Below, piece after piece: positions 24,417 to 33,233 of a DNA stretch of 64,000 bases (position 1 is its first letter; every line of letters begins with the position of its first letter). The DNA is from Solibacillus isronensis. GTDB taxonomy: Bacteria; Bacillota; Bacilli; Bacillales_A; Planococcaceae. The stretch covers positions 930,001 to 994,000 of the forward strand of contig NZ_FVZN01000014.1 of NCBI RefSeq assembly GCF_900168685.1, given 5' to 3'. The position numbers and the translations under genes were made by a program. The notes under the pieces were generated by a model. That model saw nothing but the letters and a program-made list of their open reading frames with translations. It made no database searches and was not told the DNA's origin.

Positions 24417-27110
24417 TTAATCTTCTTCTGAGTCTTCAGGCCTTGTTTCGCCTCCTGAAGTCGGTGGGCTTGGCTGGTTCGGTGCTGATGGATCAGGGTC
24501 GGGCTCATCCGGCTCTACAGTATTACCGTTGCCATTGCCATTCCCGTTATTTCCATTCCCATTGCCGTTTCCATTGTTACCATTCCCGTTACCGTTGTTG
24601 CCATTGCCATTTCCGTTATTCCCATTGTTGTTCCCGTTACCCGGCTGTTCCGGTTGTTCTGCTTCATTCGGATCTTCAATGGAATCATTCGGATCTTCAG
24701 GCTCTGTTGCCGCATCTCCTTCGACGAATAATGCAACACTTGCCGGATCACTTCTTAAATCACCTGAAATGGCTGTAACTGTAAATGTATATTCTCTTCC
24801 TCGTTCGATGTTAGGTACTTGAATTGCGGTAGCGCTTGTCGTAGAAATGACCGTTGCCGGACCGCCGTCTACTTTCATCGAAACTTCAAATGTAACAGGA
24901 TCGGTATCTTCACCGGAACCGTCAAGTGAAGAATGTGACCAGGAAACATCTGCTAGTTGTGCTGCCTCATTGTAAGACGCTTGTAAACTAGTAGGCGAAT
25001 CTAGATTTTGAGGGACAAATTCCTGTGTATACTCAGTTGGCTCTGTTCCTTTAACGAACAGCTCAGTTGCCTTTTGTGTAGCTGGTGTATATTCATTAGC
25101 CAGTTTTAATGGATTCGATCCGACTACAATCGAAGCCGATACAACGCTGCTTGGCTGTTTAAATGATGACGACGGGTTATGCTGATTTAAATCCGTCATG
25201 ATCGATTTGAACAATGTTTGTGGCAACCAGCGCTCTTCCCATGTTGTAATGGGATCTTTTCGCTGTGAATATCCGCCCCAAATAGCGATTGAGTAGTTTG
25301 TTGTATAGCCGGTAAACCAAGTATCTGGTACTGAGCCGCTCTTTAAATTGAACTTTTCAAATTCATCAGATCCATAGTTTGTTGTACCTGTTTTCCCTGC
25401 GATATCAACGCCTGCAACAGCAGCTCGTGGCGCAGAGGCATTGCGTTTGTTACTAACTACATCACGTAAAATATCCGTTACCATATAAGCAGTATAATCA
25501 CTCATCGCTTTTTTGGATTCCGGTTTAAACGATTTCGAAGTTTTACCGTCACGGAAAACAATTTTAGTAATGGCATGCGGACTATTATAAGTACCGTTGT
25601 TGCCGAATGCTGCATATGAAGCAGCCATTTGGACAGGAGAAATATTGACGCGTCCTCCGCCGAGTGCTTCAGATTCTGTTAATCCGCTTGATTCAATACC
25701 TAAGTTTCCTAAAAACTCTTTAGCGCGTTCCGGACCAACTTCACGGAAAGTTTTCACAGCCGGAATATTTCGTGATGTATAAAGCGCTTCACGCACTGTC
25801 ATCGTACCTAAATAGCGGCCGTCCCAGTTTCCGATAACTTGATCTGAACCAGAATACGTAATTTTTTCATCGACTGTAGTTTGACCAGTCGACCATTTTA
25901 AATATTCAAATGCTGGACCATAATCGATTAAAGGTTTTAATGTCGAACCAGGCTGGCGTGTTGTCATATCGTAGGCGAAGTTATAGTTAAATTCACCTGT
26001 ATAGTTTCGTCCGCCGCCAATCGCACGAATTTCACCTGTTGGTGTATCGATAACCGCAACACCAGCCTGAATTTCTTCAGTAGGGAAGTTGCTGTCATTG
26101 TTCATTAAATCTTCTACAATCGTCTGTGCTTTCGGATCTAGCGTTGTATAAACTTTGATCCCTTCGGAAGTCAGTTCGCTATCACCATTTTTTTCGAGTT
26201 CAGCTAAAACGACATCCAAAAAGGCTGGATATTTCGTTGTACTGTTTGCTACACGCTCTTCTTCAGGAATAAGCCCGCCTGTAATAGGTTCCTTTTTCGC
26301 TTTTTCCGCTTCAGCTTCGGTAATTTTTCCGTGCTGAACCATTAAGCCTAAAACGATATTACGACGTTTTTTTGCACGGTCCGGCTTTTTATATGGGTTA
26401 TAATTGTTCGGACTTTGCGGCATCCCTGCTAATTGAGCATATTCTGCCAATGACAGTTCGCTCAATTCTTTTCCATAAAATTCTTTTGCTGCTGTACCAA
26501 AGCCATGGATTCTACCTGACATTAGGATTTTATTAAAGTACATTTCGAAAATTTCTTCTTTACTATATTGGCGTTCCAGCTTAATAGCGAGCCAAGCTTC
26601 CTGCGCTTTACGCTCCAGCTTTTTCTCATTAGTAAAGAATGAGTTTTTTACAACCTGCTGTGTAATTGTACTCGCACCTTGTGCACCAAATCCATCACGG
26701 AAGTTGGCCAGTACAGCACCGCCAAGACGCCACAGGTCAACACCGAAGTGATCAAAGAATCGAGCATCTTCTGTTGCGATAATTGCGTCAATCATTTGCT
26801 GAGGTATATCTTCATATTTTACATAATTTCGTTTTTCTGCACCGATTGTTGCAAATAGTTCTCCATTTATATCATAAAACTCCGATGAGATCGGATCCTT
26901 TAATGCATCCTCATCCAGTTCAGGTGCTTTGCTTACATAGTAGCCAAATAATGCGGCACCACTTAAGAAACCAATTACCCCAATTAAAACGATTGCTAAA
27001 ACAATGCGCTTAATCCATTTCCCTGCAGAAGTTTTCGGTTTTCTGGATTTTTTGTTCTTTTGTTGACGTTCGCGCTTAATCTGTTCGCGTGTTTTTCTAT
27101 TTTCCGTCAC
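24417..27110 (-). CDS. ponA: Class A penicillin-binding protein 1
   Basis: Bifunctional peptidoglycan glycosyltransferase/transpeptidase. It has a basic cytoplasmic N-terminus, one membrane anchor (about 38-60), a GT51 domain (EDARFFDHFGVD, GASTITQQVVKN with the catalytic glutamates), and a transpeptidase domain with PGSTLKPLI (SxxK), a SxN-type SRN motif and GKTGTTNYG (KTG). A fibronectin type III-like domain follows (about 700-790), then a low-complexity tail of Asn-Gly repeats and a Pro-rich end. GTG 27110 is chosen: GAGGAG lies seven bases upstream; the ATG at 27137 sits before that site. It overlaps recU by 14 bases, as in B. subtilis. Length 897. Confidence 0.95.
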   Translation of the reverse strand: MTENRKTREQIKRERQQKNKKSRKPKTSAGKWIKRIVLAIVLIGVIGFLSGAALFGYYVSKAPELDEDALKDPISSEFYDINGELFATIGAEKRNYVKYEDIPQQMIDAIIATEDARFFDHFGVDLWRLGGAVLANFRDGFGAQGASTITQQVVKNSFFTNEKKLERKAQEAWLAIKLERQYSKEEIFEMYFNKILMSGRIHGFGTAAKEFYGKELSELSLAEYAQLAGMPQSPNNYNPYKKPDRAKKRRNIVLGLMVQHGKITEAEAEKAKKEPITGGLIPEEERVANSTTKYPAFLDVVLAELEKNGDSELTSEGIKVYTTLDPKAQTIVEDLMNNDSNFPTEEIQAGVAVIDTPTGEIRAIGGGRNYTGEFNYNFAYDMTTRQPGSTLKPLIDYGPAFEYLKWSTGQTTVDEKITYSGSDQVIGNWDGRYLGTMTVREALYTSRNIPAVKTFREVGPERAKEFLGNLGIESSGLTESEALGGGRVNISPVQMAASYAAFGNNGTYNSPHAITKIVFRDGKTSKSFKPESKKAMSDYTAYMVTDILRDVVSNKRNASAPRAAVAGVDIAGKTGTTNYGSDEFEKFNLKSGSVPDTWFTGYTTNYSIAIWGGYSQRKDPITTWEERWLPQTLFKSIMTDLNQHNPSSSFKQPSSVVSASIVVGSNPLKLANEYTPATQKATELFVKGTEPTEYTQEFVPQNLDSPTSLQASYNEAAQLADVSWSHSSLDGSGEDTDPVTFEVSMKVDGGPATVISTTSATAIQVPNIERGREYTFTVTAISGDLRSDPASVALFVEGDAATEPEDPNDSIEDPNEAEQPEQPGNGNNNGNNGNGNGNNGNGNGNNGNGNGNGNNGNGNGNGNTVEPDEPDPDPSAPNQPSPPTSGGETRPEDSEED
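24528..24645 (-). repeat. Tandem Asn-Gly coding repeats in ponA
   Basis: About 40 codons of short AATGGCAAT-type units encode a nearly pure Asn/Gly tract at the PBP1 C-terminus. Such microsatellite-like coding repeats vary in length between strains by slippage. Confidence 0.85.
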
Positions 27111-27780
27111 GATGTTTCTCCTCACTTTCACAAACATTATTGTTTGCGATTAACTTTTTTACCGCCTGCAAATAGTCGAGCCTTGGTAAATAGCCTTCGG
27201 AAATTTCGATGGCATCCTGCTCAAAAACAGCGATTGGTATAGATTTTCTTCCCCCTTCATCCATTGCTGAAAACCATTTTGCCACAACATGATACGAAAT
27301 GACAAAATTACGGTTTAACGTGCTGAATCGTACAATGAAAAACGCAACTCCTCGTTGATTTGTCACGGAATGCATATGATCCATTTGGTGAGAGTGAATG
27401 TTTTTTAATGGAAAGGATGTTTTACTATCCGTTTCTTTTGCTTCAAAGTCAATGTAATATCCATTCCATACGCCATTATAATCCGTCGTTGAAGGTGTGC
27501 GGAAATAAGCCTCTTTAATAACAGCAGCACTTCTAGCCGGATAATCTACTTTGACGATTTGTATAGGAACAGGTTTCTTGTGTATATTTGCCATATTCCT
27601 ATGCAAATAAAACATATTTGTTTCATTTAGGTCATCTTCTAAGCTTTTTCCACGGTTACTGTAATTGACGGCTCTTTTATTTTTTTCTTTAGCAACTGAT
27701 TGAGATTTAGCGGCTTCCTTTTTTTTCTCAATCTTTGGCGCATTTTCATAGAGTTTACCGTTTGGATACCGAATCACCAT
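27097..27780 (-). CDS. recU: Holliday junction resolvase RecU
   Basis: Endonuclease that resolves recombination intermediates with RuvAB and RecA; PD-(D/E)xK fold. Visible motifs: NRGKSLEDDLNETN at the start of the nuclease core, the catalytic TTDYNGVWNGYYIDFEAKET (Asp, then Glu-x-Lys) and SFPLKNIHSHQMDHM. The 227-residue length includes a long basic N-terminal region with the DNA-binding stalk. It precedes ponA with a short overlap, the conserved recU-ponA operon that couples chromosome processing to wall growth. Confidence 0.95.
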   Translation of the reverse strand: MVIRYPNGKLYENAPKIEKKKEAAKSQSVAKEKNKRAVNYSNRGKSLEDDLNETNMFYLHRNMANIHKKPVPIQIVKVDYPARSAAVIKEAYFRTPSTTDYNGVWNGYYIDFEAKETDSKTSFPLKNIHSHQMDHMHSVTNQRGVAFFIVRFSTLNRNFVISYHVVAKWFSAMDEGGRKSIPIAVFEQDAIEISEGYLPRLDYLQAVKKLIANNNVCESEEKHRDGK

Positions 27781-27961
27781 GGAATCACCTTCTTTCCTGG
27801 AAGAAATAATACTTTAATAGTGTATCACAAACAATGTACCCGTTAATAATTTTGTAAAAGCTATGCAAAATATAACTTCTTTTAGCGAATGGACACTATT
27901 TTTGCCACATGACAAGGATTCCGTGGAAAAAGAAAGAATCATTGTGAAAAGGGGGCATTAT

Positions 27962-28192
27962 ATGTCGAAATTATCACGCTTAATCGAACAAGTTGAAATG
28001 GCACAAACATTATTATCATTGCAAATGGAACGTGAGCAATTAAGAATGAAAGTGGAGCATTTAACCAATCTACTCACTGTTTATCAAAAAGTTAGCTTAG
28101 CAGAAACAAAGAGTCAAGTAAAGAATGCCTGTTCGCATATGAGTAGTACAAACGAAGAGAATTTGATACACTTAAGAACAAATATACTTTAG
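27962..28192 (+). CDS. Hypothetical small coiled-coil protein
   Basis: A 76-residue protein with a heptad-rich helix (about residues 2-50, leucines at regular spacing, LIEQVEMAQTLLSLQMEREQ). An AAAGGGGG site lies seven bases before ATG 27962; longer readings from 27863 lack one. I do not recognise the family. The locus is where B. subtilis has small ypp genes, and one with coiled-coil character would not be out of place. Confidence 0.6.
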   Translation: MSKLSRLIEQVEMAQTLLSLQMEREQLRMKVEHLTNLLTVYQKVSLAETKSQVKNACSHMSSTNEENLIHLRTNIL

Positions 28193-28292
28193 CCTGAATG
28201 GGCAAAGATTAATAAAAAAGTAGCTGTTGCAGCGAACTACGATAATTTACGCTACAACGTTAATAAAGATGAAATTACTCGAGGTGCTCTTT

Positions 28293-28658
28293 ATGCAATT
28301 AATAGATGAAACATACCAATTAATAGAAGAATGTGATGCGTGTTTACACCGTTTTCAGGAAATGCGACGTTTAGACAAGGAGCCGGATTTCTTTAATGAG
28401 GTCAAGCCACATGTCGATGAAGTCCATACACGTATTCACGAATGGCAGCAGCATGCGACAAATTGGATAAAAAGCCAGCACCCCAAAAATTTATACGTAC
28501 AACAAATTGACCACGCAGCCGATGCAATGGAGCAATTTGTTGTACAGTCTTTCTTTAAAGGAACGAGCAAAAAACGGTTTATTCAATCGATCCAATCTGC
28601 CCAATACACATTGAAGCTACTCGCAACAAAGATTGAGGAAGGTGAAGACGATGCTTAG
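28293..28658 (+). CDS. yppE: YppE family protein (DUF1798)
   Basis: A 121-residue helical-bundle protein matching YppE (DUF1798) in size, position and pattern; function unknown. It is rich in His and Glu (HVDEVHTRIHEWQQHATNWI). ATG 28293 follows CGAGGTG; the upstream reading lacks support. It overlaps mrfA by 8 bases, so the two are translationally coupled. Confidence 0.75.
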   Translation: MQLIDETYQLIEECDACLHRFQEMRRLDKEPDFFNEVKPHVDEVHTRIHEWQQHATNWIKSQHPKNLYVQQIDHAADAMEQFVVQSFFKGTSKKRFIQSIQSAQYTLKLLATKIEEGEDDA

Positions 28659-30927
28659 CAAGAAAAGAACCATTTCGCAGCTTGTCGACGAGTGGCAATA
28701 TGATGAGGAAATGAAGCAAAATATTGTCGCCATGCATACGATCGATGAAAAGCAGGCCCAGTACGCAGATTTTCCTTCTAATTTACACCCATCGATCATT
28801 AAAGCATTGCATGGACGCGGTATTGAACAGCTTTATATCCATCAGCGCCAAGCGTTTGACTATGCACAACAGAAAAAGCATTTTACTGCGATTACACCGA
28901 CTGCTTCGGGAAAATCGTATTGCTACCATTTGCCGGTTTTACAGCAAATTTTAGAAGACCGCTCAAGTCGCGCTATTTATTTGTTTCCTACAAAGGCGCT
29001 TGCACAGGACCAGAAATCAGATCTTAATGAATTGATTGAACTGATGGATGAGGATATTTTGAGTTACACATATGATGGAGATACTGCACCAGGTATTCGC
29101 CAAAAAATCCGGAAAGCCGGTCATATCGTCATGACAAATCCCGATATGCTGCATTCAGGCATTTTACCGCACCATACGAAATGGGTATCCCTTTTTGAAA
29201 ACTTGAAGTACATTGTCATTGATGAGTTACATACGTATAAAGGCGTGTTCGGTTCACATGTCGCACATGTTATAAGAAGACTTCAGCGTATTTGCGAATT
29301 TTATGGAAGCAATCCGATTTTTATTTGTACGAGTGCCACAATCAAAAACCCTAAAGAACTGGCGGAAAGCCTGACAAATAGTAAGCATGAGCTGATCGAG
29401 CAATCAGGTGCGCCTGTCGGGAAGAAGACATTTATTTTTTACAACCCGCCGATTGTCCACCCGACATTTGGTGTAAGACGGAGCGCCGTGCTCGAAGTAC
29501 GAGATATTTCGAAGCGTTTGTTTGAAGCAGGCATTCAAACAATTATTTTTGCAAAATCAAGAGTTCGTGTGGAAATGCTCGTGACGTATTTAAAGTCGTT
29601 AACAGCGAAAAAAATTATGGACGAATCGATTCAAGGCTATCGTGGCGGGTATTTGCCGAGTGAACGGCGAGAAATCGAAAAAGGTTTACGAACAGGCTCG
29701 ATACAGATGGTCGTCAGTACGAATGCACTTGAATTGGGTGTTGATATCGGCCAATTACAGGCATGTATTATGACCGGCTACCCAGGGAATATCGCGAGTG
29801 CGTGGCAGCAGGCAGGAAGGGCAGGAAGACGTCAGGATGAGGCGCTCATTGTATATGTTGCGCAATCGACGGCGTTGGATCAATATGTTGTCCAAAATCC
29901 TAGTTATCTATTAGGAAGTTCACCAGAAGAAGCGCGTATTAATCCGGAAAACCTGTTAATTTTAATGGAGCATTTAAAATGCGCGGCATTTGAACTGCCA
30001 TTTTCGATGGAAGATACGTATGGGGAATATGAAGTTCAGGAACTATTAGCCTATTTAGAAGAAGAGGGTGTGCTTGTCCGAACAAGTACGAAATGGCATT
30101 GGATGAGCGACAGATTCCCGGCGCATGAAATTTCCTTGCGCTCAGCTGCACAGGAAAATGTTGTCATTATCGATATTTCAACACCTGCCAATACGAAAGT
30201 AATCGGTGAAATGGATACTTACAGTGCGATGACTCTTTTACATGAAGAAGCCATCTATTTGCATCAAGGTATTCAGTTCCAGGTTGAAAAGCTCGATTGG
30301 GAAGAGAAAAAGGCATTCGTTCGGGAAGTGGATGTCGACTACTTTACAGATGCGAATTTGGCGGTCGAGCTGAAAGTGCTAAGTGAAGATAAATCGGCAC
30401 CATTTAAAAACTCGACAGTAAGTTACGGAGATGTAAGCATTTTGGCTATTCCGACCATCTTTAAGAAGATCCGTTTTAATACACATGATAATATCGGTTC
30501 TGGTCCGATTTCGATTCCTCCAATGGAAATGCATACAAATGCGACATGGATGAGCTTTGAGTTGCCGAATAACTGGACGGAAGAACAACTGACCGATGCG
30601 CTGACAGGGGCTGCCTATGCAATGGGAAGCTTTATCCCATTATTCATTCACTGTGACCGGTCGGATGTGTCGGTTGTCCCACAAGTAAAAGCGGTTCATA
30701 ATGAAAAACCGACATTGTTTATTTATGACAGTTATCCTGGTGGTATCGGTTTGAGTGAACGTGTGTACGATGTATTACTGTCGCTGCTTGAAAGAACAGC
30801 ACAGCATGTGGAGAACTGTCCATGTCAGCAAGGTTGTCCCTCATGCATTGGTGCGCAGGATAGTTTAGGAGAAAACAAAAAACAAGTTATGAAAGTGTTA
30901 AATATTTTAATTAACGAAATGATGTGA
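28651..30927 (+). CDS. mrfA: DNA repair helicase MrfA (YprA)
   Basis: Superfamily 2 DEAD/DEAH helicase of the YprA/Hrq1-like group; in B. subtilis MrfA and MrfB form a UvrA-independent repair path for mitomycin-type damage. Walker A is TPTASGKSY, motif II VIDELH, motif III SAT, and motif VI QQAGRAGRR. The C-terminal DUF1998-like region ends in a four-cysteine motif CPCQQGCPSC, probably metal-binding. ATG 28651 with GAGGAAGG upstream gives 758 residues, close to the B. subtilis protein. mrfB begins 5 bases after the stop. Confidence 0.93.
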   Translation: MLSKKRTISQLVDEWQYDEEMKQNIVAMHTIDEKQAQYADFPSNLHPSIIKALHGRGIEQLYIHQRQAFDYAQQKKHFTAITPTASGKSYCYHLPVLQQILEDRSSRAIYLFPTKALAQDQKSDLNELIELMDEDILSYTYDGDTAPGIRQKIRKAGHIVMTNPDMLHSGILPHHTKWVSLFENLKYIVIDELHTYKGVFGSHVAHVIRRLQRICEFYGSNPIFICTSATIKNPKELAESLTNSKHELIEQSGAPVGKKTFIFYNPPIVHPTFGVRRSAVLEVRDISKRLFEAGIQTIIFAKSRVRVEMLVTYLKSLTAKKIMDESIQGYRGGYLPSERREIEKGLRTGSIQMVVSTNALELGVDIGQLQACIMTGYPGNIASAWQQAGRAGRRQDEALIVYVAQSTALDQYVVQNPSYLLGSSPEEARINPENLLILMEHLKCAAFELPFSMEDTYGEYEVQELLAYLEEEGVLVRTSTKWHWMSDRFPAHEISLRSAAQENVVIIDISTPANTKVIGEMDTYSAMTLLHEEAIYLHQGIQFQVEKLDWEEKKAFVREVDVDYFTDANLAVELKVLSEDKSAPFKNSTVSYGDVSILAIPTIFKKIRFNTHDNIGSGPISIPPMEMHTNATWMSFELPNNWTEEQLTDALTGAAYAMGSFIPLFIHCDRSDVSVVPQVKAVHNEKPTLFIYDSYPGGIGLSERVYDVLLSLLERTAQHVENCPCQQGCPSCIGAQDSLGENKKQVMKVLNILINEMM

Positions 30928-30931
30928 GAAC

Positions 30932-32194
30932 ATGTCGTATGAAAATAAGCTATTGCAAATGAAAAAATTGCTCGGCAAAAAAACGGAGCAAAAAAAAGAA
31001 AAACCGAAATTCCTTAAACCTGAACCGCCTTTATATAGCGAACAATGGCAACAGGCAGGGCTTGAACTGGTAGAAAATGAATTCGGCATACTTTTTAAAC
31101 GGGAAGTGCATTATCCATTTGATTATCAGCATGGTGACTACAAGCTCGGGGAATTGTTTCCTTCCTTAAAGCGCTGGAAGTCCCAAGCCGAAGATCATCC
31201 GTTTGCCATTAGCGGTGATGAAACGATCGTGTTTTTTGATACAGAAACAACCGGTTTAAAAGGCGCGGGTACCCATATTTTTTTACTCGGTTTTTTGGAA
31301 GCGGATGATGAAGGTTTTACGCTTACACAATATGTATTGGCGGACCCTTCTAATGAAGCGGCCCTTCTTTTCGAATCAAAGCTATGGCAGCGAAATGTAA
31401 CGATTGTTTCCTATAACGGAAAAAGTTTCGACTGGCCGCAGCTTCAAGTGCGATGGACATTAAACCAGCAATTTTTGCCGCCGCTGAAATCACAGCGGCA
31501 AATCGATTTGCTGCATAGTACGAAACGACTTTGGAAAGATGATTTATCGCGCATGAAGCTTACCCAAGTAGAACAGGATAAGCTTGGCTTTTACCGAATC
31601 GGGGATATACCTGGTCATTTAGCACCGATTATATACTTTGATGCGGTTAAGAGCGGAAATGCGGAAACGCTGATGAAAGTACTATTGCATAATGAATGGG
31701 ATTTACTGTCGCTGATCACATTGTATATTCATTCAACGAATTTATTGTTCGATGATATATCAACGGAATCCGCGACAACGTATACAAATATCGGTAAATG
31801 GTTTGGCGATTTGAAAAAGCGGCAAACAAGTACGGAAATACTGCAGGCAGTGACGGCACATTTCGAAACAAAAGATACCGGTTATGCACATTTTTATTTA
31901 GCATATGAATTAAAGCGAATTGGAGAAACGGATTTAGCGATCCAATCATTCCAAACAGCGCTACCAGCTATTCCTGTAAGAAAACAGCTGCAGGCATACG
32001 AACAACTGGCCATGCTATATGAACATAAAGTAAAGGACTACGAGCAGGCATACATTTATACGAAAATAGGGAATAATTTACTTCCTGAAATACCGTTTCA
32101 AAAAGAAACACAGCTTCAAAATCAGCAAATAAGTTGGCAGAAAAGACTTAGTCGTTTAGACAATAAAAGAAATAAAAATTTTTTCGACAAATAA
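30932..32194 (+). CDS. mrfB: Exonuclease MrfB (YprB)
   Basis: RNase H-fold exonuclease partner of MrfA. The DEDDh nuclease part (about residues 95-270) contains VFFDTETTGLKG (first acidic pair), SYNGKSFDWPQL and the later NEWDLLSL acidic/His region. The C-terminus (about 300-400) has two or three TPR-like helices (AHFYLAYELKRIGETDLAIQ). Length 420. Start ATG 30932 is close behind mrfA; the ribosome site is weak, consistent with coupling. Confidence 0.92.
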   Translation: MSYENKLLQMKKLLGKKTEQKKEKPKFLKPEPPLYSEQWQQAGLELVENEFGILFKREVHYPFDYQHGDYKLGELFPSLKRWKSQAEDHPFAISGDETIVFFDTETTGLKGAGTHIFLLGFLEADDEGFTLTQYVLADPSNEAALLFESKLWQRNVTIVSYNGKSFDWPQLQVRWTLNQQFLPPLKSQRQIDLLHSTKRLWKDDLSRMKLTQVEQDKLGFYRIGDIPGHLAPIIYFDAVKSGNAETLMKVLLHNEWDLLSLITLYIHSTNLLFDDISTESATTYTNIGKWFGDLKKRQTSTEILQAVTAHFETKDTGYAHFYLAYELKRIGETDLAIQSFQTALPAIPVRKQLQAYEQLAMLYEHKVKDYEQAYIYTKIGNNLLPEIPFQKETQLQNQQISWQKRLSRLDNKRNKNFFDK

Positions 32195-32294
32195 TGAAAA
32201 ATTTTTCGACATCTAGAAGATATGTAGTCGTTTCATTTGTCTGACCTATGCTATAATAAATCAAAGAAGTAGCGTGATGGAAGGACGAGGAATA

Positions 32295-32594
32295 ATGGAT
32301 ATTAAATTAACAGCTGATCATATATTGGAAAAAGAATTTAAAAAGAGCATGAAAGGTTATAACATTGACGAAGTGGATCAATTTTTGGATCTGATTCGTG
32401 AAGATTATGACACATTTACTGCAAAAATTGCTTCCTTGGAAGAGGAAAACGAGCGCTTAAAGCAGGAGCTGGCAAACTCAAGCCGCAAATCGGCGGTTGC
32501 TCCTGCTCCAACAGCAAATAGTACAAACTTCGATATTTTAAAGCGACTTTCAAACTTGGAGAAGCATGTTTTCGGGAGTAAGCTTTACGAATAG
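32295..32594 (+). CDS. gpsB: Cell cycle protein GpsB
   Basis: DivIVA-like adaptor that links PBP1 and other wall enzymes to division and elongation. The N-terminal DivIVA domain ([29 protein letters not shown]) and following coiled coil to about residue 65 are clear; a short Ser/Ala linker leads to a C-terminal trimerisation helix. Length 99 matches B. subtilis. ATG 32295 follows AAGGACGAGG. The partner PBP1 is encoded at 24417-27110. rnpB follows, as in other Bacillales. Confidence 0.95.
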   Translation: MDIKLTADHILEKEFKKSMKGYNIDEVDQFLDLIREDYDTFTAKIASLEEENERLKQELANSSRKSAVAPAPTANSTNFDILKRLSNLEKHVFGSKLYE

Positions 32595-32614
32595 TTAAAC
32601 TATTCATAGGAATA

Positions 32615-32643
32615 TTGTTTTTTTTCTATTATTGCAGTATACT
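32615..32643 (+). promoter_or_regulatory. rnpB promoter
   Basis: TTGTTT (32615-32620), 17-base spacer and TATACT (32638-32643), placing the start at about 32650. Confidence 0.7.
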
Positions 32644-32652
32644 TTATTCATA

Positions 32653-33048
32653 CATCAATATTCGAGTAATCGCTGCGACTTTAAGGTCGTAGAGGAAAGT
32701 CCATGCTCACACGGTGCTGCGATGCCCGTAGTGTTCGTGCTTACTGAAAAAATAAGGTAAGGCAAGAGAATTTCTCTTGACGGCGGAAGGAACTCCTAAG
32801 TCTTTTAGATATGGACGAAACTTCCTGAAAGTGCCACAGTGACGGAGCTTATAGTGAAAACTATGAGGTGGAACGAGGTAAACCCCATGAGTGAGAAACC
32901 CAAATTATGGTAGGGGCACTCTCCTGAAGGAATTGAACGGATGGAGGGACGGTCAGTTTGGCCGTAGATAGATGATTACTACCTAGTCGTACGAGGCGCA
33001 AGCTGCTTGAGTACTTAGGAACAAAACATGGCTTATTGATTATTGATG
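32653..33048 (+). ncRNA. rnpB: RNase P RNA, type B
   Basis: Catalytic RNA that removes 5' leaders from tRNA precursors. Conserved blocks are in order: GAGTAATCGCTGC, AGAGGAAAGTCCATGCTC, CACGGTGCTG, GAAAGTGCCACAGTGACG, GTGGAACGAGGTAAACCCC, GAGAAACCCAAAT, TAGATAGATGATTACT and GGAACAAAACATGGCTTA. The ends pair as CATCAATA (32653-32660) and TATTGATG (33041-33048), the P1 helix, which sets the limits. Its place after gpsB is conserved. Confidence 0.97.
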
Positions 33049-33064
33049 CTTTTTTGAACAAATA

Positions 33065-33100
33065 AAAGGGCTCTCCATTCTTTTGTGGAGAGCCTTTCTT
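33065..33100 (+). terminator. Terminator after rnpB
   Basis: GGCTCTCCA/TGGAGAGCC stem with AAA/TTT extension and T-rich tail. Confidence 0.85.
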
Positions 33101-33233
33101 AGTAGAAAAAATTATTTTAAATATAAAAATAAAGGTTCATGACGGGGAATTAGGGAACTAAATCAATAAAACGACACCTGCTTCTGTCGGAGTGAATATA
33201 TAAAAACTGTTCTTTATATAAGGGTGATAAGTC

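Noticed and set aside
24443-24822. Plus-strand frames opposite the PBP1 tail
   Set aside because: They are the antisense of the Asn-Gly repeat and lack starts with ribosome sites.
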